From Elizabethkingia occulta (GTDB lineage: Bacteria; Bacteroidota; Bacteroidia; Flavobacteriales; Weeksellaceae), in the NCBI RefSeq assembly GCF_002023715.1, contig NZ_MAHX01000018.1:248001-312000 (forward strand): a DNA stretch of 64,000 bases. The letters are read 5' to 3'. A program made the position numbers and the translations under genes. Each line of letters starts with the position of its first letter. The first letter of the stretch is position 1. The notes beneath the pieces are model-generated. The model ran no database searches and was not told where the DNA came from. It worked only from the letters and a program-made list of their open reading frames with translations. This document shows, in pieces, positions 58,717-64,000 of the stretch.

Positions 58717-61389
58717 ATGTTAAAAAGATCCACAAACAAAAATCTTAATTCAGCAGCACTTGTAAAGCTTAAAGAAGCAGCTGTACTGAATGAAAAGATG
58801 GTGTATGCTATGCTGGAAACTTCAGAAGAAGGGCTAAGCGACAATACGGTAAAAGACCGTGTTAAAATCTATGGTAAAAATGAAATTGCAACACAGAAAG
58901 CACCTTCGTGGTTAAAGCAATTTGCCCATTCCTTTTTCAATCCATTCAATTATATATTGGCCTGTATTGCTATCATTTCGTTATTCATCGATGCTATACT
59001 AGTCCCTTCCGAAGAGAAAGACTTTAGTACCTGCATTATTATTGCTATTATGCTGCTGTTCAGCACAATTCTTAGATTTATTCAGGAATTCCGCAGTAAC
59101 AAAGCCGCAGAGGCATTAAAGAAAATGGTAAAAACAAGCTGTCTTACCAAACGAAAATTTAAAGATAGCGAGGAGATAGAGATTGCTGATATTGTTCCGG
59201 GGGACATTGTTTTGCTTTCTGCCGGTGATATGGTACCTGCTGACTGCAGGATACTGAAAAGCAAAGATCTTTTCATTAGTGAATCTATCCTCACGGGTGA
59301 GGCTCTTCCTGTAGAAAAAAATGCCTTCGCTATACGGGATGCTAAAGAGCAAAACCCACTGAATCTTCAGAATATATGTTTTATGGGGACCAATGTGGTA
59401 AGTGGCTCCGCTACTGTGGTGGTTGCGAATACTGGTATCTTCACTTACTTCGGAAGTATCAGCCGGAATCTTGTTTCAAAACGACCTGAAACATCTTTCG
59501 ATATAGGCGTAAACAAAGTAAGCTTCCTTCTTATCCGGTTTATGCTGATTATGACTCCGGTTATATTCCTGATTAACGGGTTTGTAAAAGATGACTGGAT
59601 GCAGGCTTTGTTATTTGCCATTGCGGTTGCAGTTGGATTGACTCCGGAAATGCTGCCTATGATTGTTACGGCTAACCTTGCAAAAGGTGCTGTAAACATG
59701 AGCAAAAAGAAAGTTATTGTAAAAAGGCTGAATGCCATTCAGAATATAGGTGCAATGGATATCCTATGTACGGATAAAACCGGAACACTTACACTGGATA
59801 AAATCGTGCTGGAAACTCACCTCAACGTTCGGGGAATGGACGATGATGAAGTACTAAAATGGGCTTACCTCAACAGTTTCCATCAAACAGGTCTAAAAAA
59901 TCTTTTGGATCAGGCAGTTCTGGATCATGCCGAAGTACATAATCTAATGAAAGCCGATGAATTATACATGAAAGTGGACGAAATTCCTTTTGATTTTGAA
60001 AGAAGAAGAATGTCCGTAGTTCTGAATACTTCTAAAGGCAAGCACCTTATGATTTCTAAGGGCGCTGTAGAGGAAATGCTTTCTCTATGTAAGTATGCCT
60101 TAGATCCCGGAGACGACCACAGCCTTCATATTGAGAATGATAATATTGTTCCACTGGATGAAGCTATGAAGCAAAAAATTCTCAAAATGTCTGAGAAATT
60201 AAATGCTGAAGGACTTCGTGTATTGCTCGTTGCCATTCGGGAATTTGAAGGAAATCACCCGCTAAACTACTCCGTTGCTGATGAAAACAATCTTATCCTT
60301 ACCGGATTTATAGGATTCCTGGATCCTGCAAAACCTTCTGCAGAACCTAGTATTAAAGCATTGCATAAATTGGGTGTAGAGGTAAAGGTAATTACCGGAG
60401 ACAATGATATTGTGGCGAAAAAAATATGCCACGATGTAGGAATTCCTATCAACAATATAATGCTGGGAGAAGAACTGGATCATATCTCGGATGAGGAACT
60501 AAGCAAGAATATGGATCTTTATTCAATTTTTGCAAAAGTAAGCCCGTTGCAAAAACAACGTATTGTAAAAGTATTGAAATCGAAAGGGCATACCGTAGGC
60601 TTTATGGGAGACGGCATTAATGATGCCGCAGCCATTAAGGAAGCTGATGTAGGTATTTCTGTAGATACCGGGGCCGATATCGCTAAAGAAAGTGCCGATA
60701 TTATATTATTGGAAAAGGATCTGATGGTCTTGCGTAGCGGTGTTATCTATGGCAGAAGAACTTTTGGAAATATCATCAAATACATAAAGATGACGGCCAG
60801 TAGTAATTTTGGTAATATGTTTAGTATGATCGGTGCAAGTGCTTTTTTACCTTTCTTACCTATGCTTCCGTTACAAATACTTACCCAAAATTTGCTCTAT
60901 GATATCTCTCAGTCATCTATTCCATGGGATACAATGGATAAGGATTTCCTGGAAAAACCTAAAAAATGGGATGCCGGCAGTATCAAGAAATTTATGCTGT
61001 ATATAGGTCCTTTAAGTTCTATTTTCGACTATATAACTTTTGCTGTCATGTTCTTTATCTTCAAAGCCAATACTCCGGAACATCAAAGTCTTTTTCAGAC
61101 CGGATGGTTTGTAGAAGGTCTACTATCACAAACACTGATTGTACATATTATCAGAACTAAAAAAATACCTTTTATTCAGAGTTGGGCAGCAGCTCCTGTA
61201 GTTGCACTTACAAGTCTGATTATGCTTATTGGGATTTCCATTCCGTTTACTCCTATAGCAGGATATCTAAAAATGCAGCCGCTACCATTATCCTATTTCC
61301 CTTACCTTCTGGGGATTCTTACCGGATACTGTATCCTGACTCAGTTTGTGAAACAATGGTTTATCCGGAAATTCCAGCAATGGTTATAA
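58717..61389 (+). CDS. mgtA: Magnesium-translocating P-type ATPase MgtA (type IIIB)
   Basis: 890 residues, standard length. Actuator motif ILTGEALPVEKN near residue 193, phosphorylation site DKTGTLT with D353, P-domain TGDNDIVAKK, MGDGINDAAAIKEADVGISV hinge motif, and a C-terminal six-helix half. N-terminal cytosolic extension with YGKNEIATQKAPSWLKQF. Imports Mg2+ down the gradient with ATP; inner membrane. Co-transcribed with mgtC. Promoter shared in design with the RND operon. Confidence 0.95.
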   Translation: MLKRSTNKNLNSAALVKLKEAAVLNEKMVYAMLETSEEGLSDNTVKDRVKIYGKNEIATQKAPSWLKQFAHSFFNPFNYILACIAIISLFIDAILVPSEEKDFSTCIIIAIMLLFSTILRFIQEFRSNKAAEALKKMVKTSCLTKRKFKDSEEIEIADIVPGDIVLLSAGDMVPADCRILKSKDLFISESILTGEALPVEKNAFAIRDAKEQNPLNLQNICFMGTNVVSGSATVVVANTGIFTYFGSISRNLVSKRPETSFDIGVNKVSFLLIRFMLIMTPVIFLINGFVKDDWMQALLFAIAVAVGLTPEMLPMIVTANLAKGAVNMSKKKVIVKRLNAIQNIGAMDILCTDKTGTLTLDKIVLETHLNVRGMDDDEVLKWAYLNSFHQTGLKNLLDQAVLDHAEVHNLMKADELYMKVDEIPFDFERRRMSVVLNTSKGKHLMISKGAVEEMLSLCKYALDPGDDHSLHIENDNIVPLDEAMKQKILKMSEKLNAEGLRVLLVAIREFEGNHPLNYSVADENNLILTGFIGFLDPAKPSAEPSIKALHKLGVEVKVITGDNDIVAKKICHDVGIPINNIMLGEELDHISDEELSKNMDLYSIFAKVSPLQKQRIVKVLKSKGHTVGFMGDGINDAAAIKEADVGISVDTGADIAKESADIILLEKDLMVLRSGVIYGRRTFGNIIKYIKMTASSNFGNMFSMIGASAFLPFLPMLPLQILTQNLLYDISQSSIPWDTMDKDFLEKPKKWDAGSIKKFMLYIGPLSSIFDYITFAVMFFIFKANTPEHQSLFQTGWFVEGLLSQTLIVHIIRTKKIPFIQSWAAAPVVALTSLIMLIGISIPFTPIAGYLKMQPLPLSYFPYLLGILTGYCILTQFVKQWFIRKFQQWL

Positions 61390-61396
61390 AATAACA

Positions 61397-61465
61397 GGTA
61401 CATAGAGCTTTTGAAATTCAGACAGATGTATCTTAATGAGCTATTCTATGTGTCTATGTGGTTTG
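61397..61465. repeat. Single diverged copy of the 55-kb palindromic repeat
   Basis: Left GGTACATAGAGCTTTT and right CTATGTGTCTATGTGGTTTG match the arms of the array at 55065-55775. It lies just after the mgtA stop, so the element is dispersed and intergenic. Confidence 0.65.
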
Positions 61466-61534
61466 ATAAAAATATCAAAACCTGAGTATATAATTAAATT
61501 AACTAAAATTATTTATTTACTTTCCATATTAAGA

Positions 61535-61574
61535 CAGTCCCCTGCAGTTTTCACTACAGGGGATTGTTTTTTTG
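61535..61574 (+). terminator. Terminator of the mgtC-mgtA operon
   Basis: CAGTCCCCTG / CAGGGGATTG stem (one G-T wobble), then TTTTTTT. Confidence 0.8.
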
Positions 61575-61753
61575 CTTTTATATCATCTTACCACTAGCCT
61601 TATTTCTTTTAACACCAATATGATTTTACTTGGTAAAACCATAAAAACCAAATACATAATAAACATAACAACAAAGACAATGAATAGACTTCATTACCCG
61701 TAAGATGAATTCCTATACATAAAACCACTTGTTTCACCTGGAAATATGACCTT

Positions 61754-61824
61754 TTTCTAATAGTTTTCTAATAGTATTCTAAAGATTCTCTAACGGGGTA
61801 TTCTAAGTGATGAAAATACCTTTG
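61754..61824 (+). promoter_or_regulatory. Four-fold TTCTAA direct repeat and -7 box of the RND efflux operon
   Basis: CTAA cores at 61757, 61768, 61779 and 61790 (11 bp apart), with an extra core at 61803. -7 box TACCTTTG at 61817-61824, 60 bp from the first core. Same spacing and -7 sequence as at 57819. Confidence 0.75.
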
Positions 61825-61923
61825 CAACAGCGAAAAAAACACTATCTTAGTTACATCTGAAGGGATAGTGCTGAAGCTAAAAAAACAAAAAAATTTATCT
61901 ATTGTTACAAATAACTACTAAAT

Positions 61924-63027
61924 ATGAGAAGAACAGTACTAACAATGGCACTTTTAGCGTTCGTTATCTCTTGCAAAGACTCTAAAAGTGAAACTCCTCA
62001 GGATCAGGACCTTATCGTTAAAGGCGATAATGTTATCGTTCCGGAAAGCAATCCTGTCTTCAGAAAGATTAAAACCGAAACAGTTTCCGAACAGGAACAT
62101 AGTGACGGTGTTGTTTCTGCCGGTACAATTCAGGCTATTCCCAATCATTATGCAGAAATTGCAAGTCCTTTTTCGGGAAGGATAACCAAATCTTTTGTCC
62201 GTCTTGGCCAAAATGTTTCTGCGGGCAGCCCAATTTTCGAAATTCTTTCATCTGACTATTTCTCGGTTCAGAAAGATTATACAGATGCTGTAAATGATGT
62301 ACAGCTTGCGGAAAAAAACTACCGGAGACAGCAGGATCTTGTAAAACATGGCGTAGGAATCCAAAAAGAACTTGATGAAGCTGAAACGGACTTCAAAAAC
62401 AAAAAGACCTCTCTCTCCAATGCTTCTTCTGCACTAAAGGTATACAACAGTAAAGGTGGTGGTCTGGGCAGTCCCCTTATCGTAAGATCTCCTATCAATG
62501 GTGAGATTATTTCTAATCAGATCGTTAATGGTCAGTTCCTGAAGGGTGATGCAGATCCTGTCGTTATTATTGCCGAATTATCCAAAGTATGGATTACCGG
62601 AGAAGTAAAAGAAAAGGATATCCGCTTTGTGAACACCGGAGATCATGTTTCCGTAAAGGTAGGCGCCTATCCGGACAGAAACATTACCGGAAAAGTGTAC
62701 CACATTAACGAAATTGTAGACGAGACTACCCGAAGTGTAAAAGTGCTTATTGAATGCGACAATCCGGACAGGAAACTAAAACCGGGAATGTATGCTACTG
62801 TCAACTTTTCTACCACACCGGTTAATTCTATTATGATTCCGGTTACGGCACTTATGCAAAAAGACAGTTCCCAGTATGTATGGATAAAAACCGGCAAAAA
62901 TCAGTTTGCTAAACGTTCGGTTGTCGCAGGAGAAACAGACCAGAAAGTGGTAAGAATTACTTCCGGTTTAAAGCCTGGCGATGTTATTATGACCGAAGGC
63001 GGAATCTATATGCTGGACGCAAAATAA
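61924..63027 (+). CDS. RND efflux periplasmic adaptor (membrane-fusion) lipoprotein
   Basis: 367 residues. Lipobox FVISC (about Cys17). Barrel-sandwich halves (EIASPFSGRITKSFVRLGQN, RSPINGEIISNQIVNGQF) flank a coiled-coil hairpin (~110-170: YTDAVNDVQLAEKNYRRQQD, ELDEAETDFKNKK); beta-barrel and membrane-proximal domains follow (VWITGEVKEKDIRF, KLKPGMYATVNFST, ITSGLKPGDVIMTEGG). Lacks His/Met-rich metal motifs. Links the pump to an outer-membrane channel, not yet seen in the window. 114 bp before the pump gene. Confidence 0.93.
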   Translation: MRRTVLTMALLAFVISCKDSKSETPQDQDLIVKGDNVIVPESNPVFRKIKTETVSEQEHSDGVVSAGTIQAIPNHYAEIASPFSGRITKSFVRLGQNVSAGSPIFEILSSDYFSVQKDYTDAVNDVQLAEKNYRRQQDLVKHGVGIQKELDEAETDFKNKKTSLSNASSALKVYNSKGGGLGSPLIVRSPINGEIISNQIVNGQFLKGDADPVVIIAELSKVWITGEVKEKDIRFVNTGDHVSVKVGAYPDRNITGKVYHINEIVDETTRSVKVLIECDNPDRKLKPGMYATVNFSTTPVNSIMIPVTALMQKDSSQYVWIKTGKNQFAKRSVVAGETDQKVVRITSGLKPGDVIMTEGGIYMLDAK

Positions 63028-63108
63028 TCTATAACATCTTTATCATGAGACTATTTTCAGCTTTCACAATTTACTTGTGAATATGTGAATGGTGAATAGT
63101 CAAATTCA

Positions 63109-63122
63109 GATCCTGCAGGATC
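63109..63122. repeat. Perfect 14-bp palindrome GATCCTGCAGGATC
   Basis: Lies between the adaptor and pump genes, 19 bp before the pump ATG, extending imperfectly to CA...AG. Could shape RNA processing between cistrons. Confidence 0.45.
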
Positions 63123-63141
63123 AGGTTCAAAAATTAAAAAC

Positions 63142-64000
63142 ATGAAACAATTACTTACACTCTCTATACAGAAGAGATGGCTGATGCTGGCGCTCTTCCT
63201 TTTACTGGGATTCTTCGGATATTACTCCTGGACCAAACTATCTGTAGAAGCCTACCCCGATATTGCTGATGTTACCTCACAGGTTGTAACACAGGTTCCG
63301 GGGCTGGCAGCTGAAGAAGTAGAACAACAAATCACAATTCCGTTGGAAAGATCTTTGAATGGGCTTCCGGGAATGCACGTTATGCGTAGCAAGAGTACTT
63401 TCGGATTATCCATTATCACAATGGTTTTTGAAGATGGTGTAGACGATTACTGGGCAAGACAACGAATCCAGGAAAGACTGGCCGAAGTCAATCTTCCTTA
63501 CGGAGCACAACCCGGGTTAGACCCACTCACCTCTCCTATCGGTGAAGTTTACCGCTATATTATCGAAAGTAATAACCACAGTCTGCGTGAACTTACAGAC
63601 CTGCAAAACTTTGTTATTATTCCACGGATTAAGCAGGTTTCAGGAATTGCCGATGTGACTAACTTTGGAGGGATTACAACTCAGTTTCAGATAGAGCTGG
63701 ATCCACATAAGCTGGAACAATACGGATTATCTCTTTCCGAAGTTACCGAAACGATTTCCAAAAACAACATAAGTGCCGGCGGAAGTATGCTTCCGCGTGG
63801 TGATCTTTCCTATGTCATCCGAGGCATTGGTCTCGTAAAAGATCTGAATGACCTTGGAAAAATTGTTGTAAAAACAGAAAATGGTGTTCCCGTTTTCCTG
63901 AACGATGTAGGAACTCTAAAATATGGTAACCTTGAAAGAAAAGGGATACTTGGCTATAGCGACAAAAAACGTAACTATTCCGAAAGTGTAGAAGGTATTG
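63142..64000 (+). CDS. CzcA/CusA-type HME-RND efflux permease (C-terminus cut by window end)
   Basis: 286 codons to the window edge with no stop; the family is about 1000-1040 residues, so roughly 28% is present. First membrane helix (RWLMLALFLLLGFFGYYSW), then the porter domain: LSVEAYPDIADVTSQVVTQV, PGLAAEEVEQQITIPLERSL, NGLPGMHVMRSKSTFGLSII, which are characteristic of heavy-metal-efflux RND pumps. Inner-membrane proton/metal antiporter working with the adaptor upstream. Ion cannot be told from this part. Confidence 0.93.
   Translation, partial: MKQLLTLSIQKRWLMLALFLLLGFFGYYSWTKLSVEAYPDIADVTSQVVTQVPGLAAEEVEQQITIPLERSLNGLPGMHVMRSKSTFGLSIITMVFEDGVDDYWARQRIQERLAEVNLPYGAQPGLDPLTSPIGEVYRYIIESNNHSLRELTDLQNFVIIPRIKQVSGIADVTNFGGITTQFQIELDPHKLEQYGLSLSEVTETISKNNISAGGSMLPRGDLSYVIRGIGLVKDLNDLGKIVVKTENGVPVFLNDVGTLKYGNLERKGILGYSDKKRNYSESVEGI

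Larger units (their letters stand above)
61390..61923. other. 534-bp intergenic region before the RND operon
   Basis: Holds the dispersed palindrome 61397-61465, a terminator (61535) and the TTCTAA array and -7 box (61754-61824). The stretch 61575-61750 is AT-rich with nothing recognisable. Confidence 0.55.

Overview
The window is low-GC chromosomal DNA of a Bacteroidota bacterium, most likely a Weeksellaceae flavobacterium (Elizabethkingia- or Chryseobacterium-like; the genus is inference). The evidence is SusC/SusD transporters, many lipoproteins, promoters of the Bacteroidota form TTTG-N19..23-TAnnTTTG instead of -35/-10 boxes, A-rich leaders instead of strong Shine-Dalgarno sites, and several Bacteroidota-type DUF families. 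I saw no rRNA, tRNA, prophage, transposase or CRISPR array.

Layout. 0-9 kb: a BCCT transporter (cut by the window edge), a TMEM175-type channel, a DUF2971 protein, an ECF sigma/RskA anti-sigma pair, and an exported set of MsrB, fasciclin and two ferritin-like proteins, then a PI-PLC lipoprotein. 9-16 kb: a FISUMP surface lipoprotein divergent from a CRP/FNR regulator that heads a sulfane-sulfur locus (TauE, CstB-like persulfide dioxygenase-rhodanese, thioredoxin, split YeeE/YedE). 16-23 kb: an alpha/beta hydrolase, a GntR-TauE-DUF1634 operon, OsmC, a beta-carbonic anhydrase homologue lacking a zinc cysteine, an XRE regulator and a TPR-HTH regulator. 23-29 kb: a second CRP/FNR + small peptide + FISUMP module, then DUF308 and a duplicated DUF4822 lipoprotein. 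29-33 kb: an oxidoreductase, an NTF2-like lipoprotein and an SDR. 33-40 kb: a fucose-type polysaccharide locus (GH29, SusC, SusD). 41-47 kb: an OmpR-type two-component system, GNAT enzymes, an EamA exporter and a thioredoxin. 47-55 kb: nine tightly spaced minus-strand genes (DUF418, serine hydrolase, GrpB, three GNATs, methyltransferase, cytidine deaminase, AraC). 55-56 kb: a tandem array of ~101-bp palindromic units. 56-64 kb: a third CRP/FNR regulator, DUF488, a TPR protein, mgtC-mgtA and a heavy-metal-type RND efflux operon cut by the window end.

The most interesting signals are regulatory. Five promoters share one geometry: a 16-bp CRP/FNR-like dyad centred exactly 36.5 bp from the last G of a degenerate -7 box. 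Two use one dyad variant in the sulfur locus, two use another (upstream of the second CRP gene and of the DUF4822 gene), and one uses a third variant ahead of the DUF418-led run. Separately, the mgtC-mgtA and RND operons each carry four TTCTAA direct repeats at an 11-bp period, 60 bp from an identical TACCTTTG box, which points to one shared OmpR-type response regulator.
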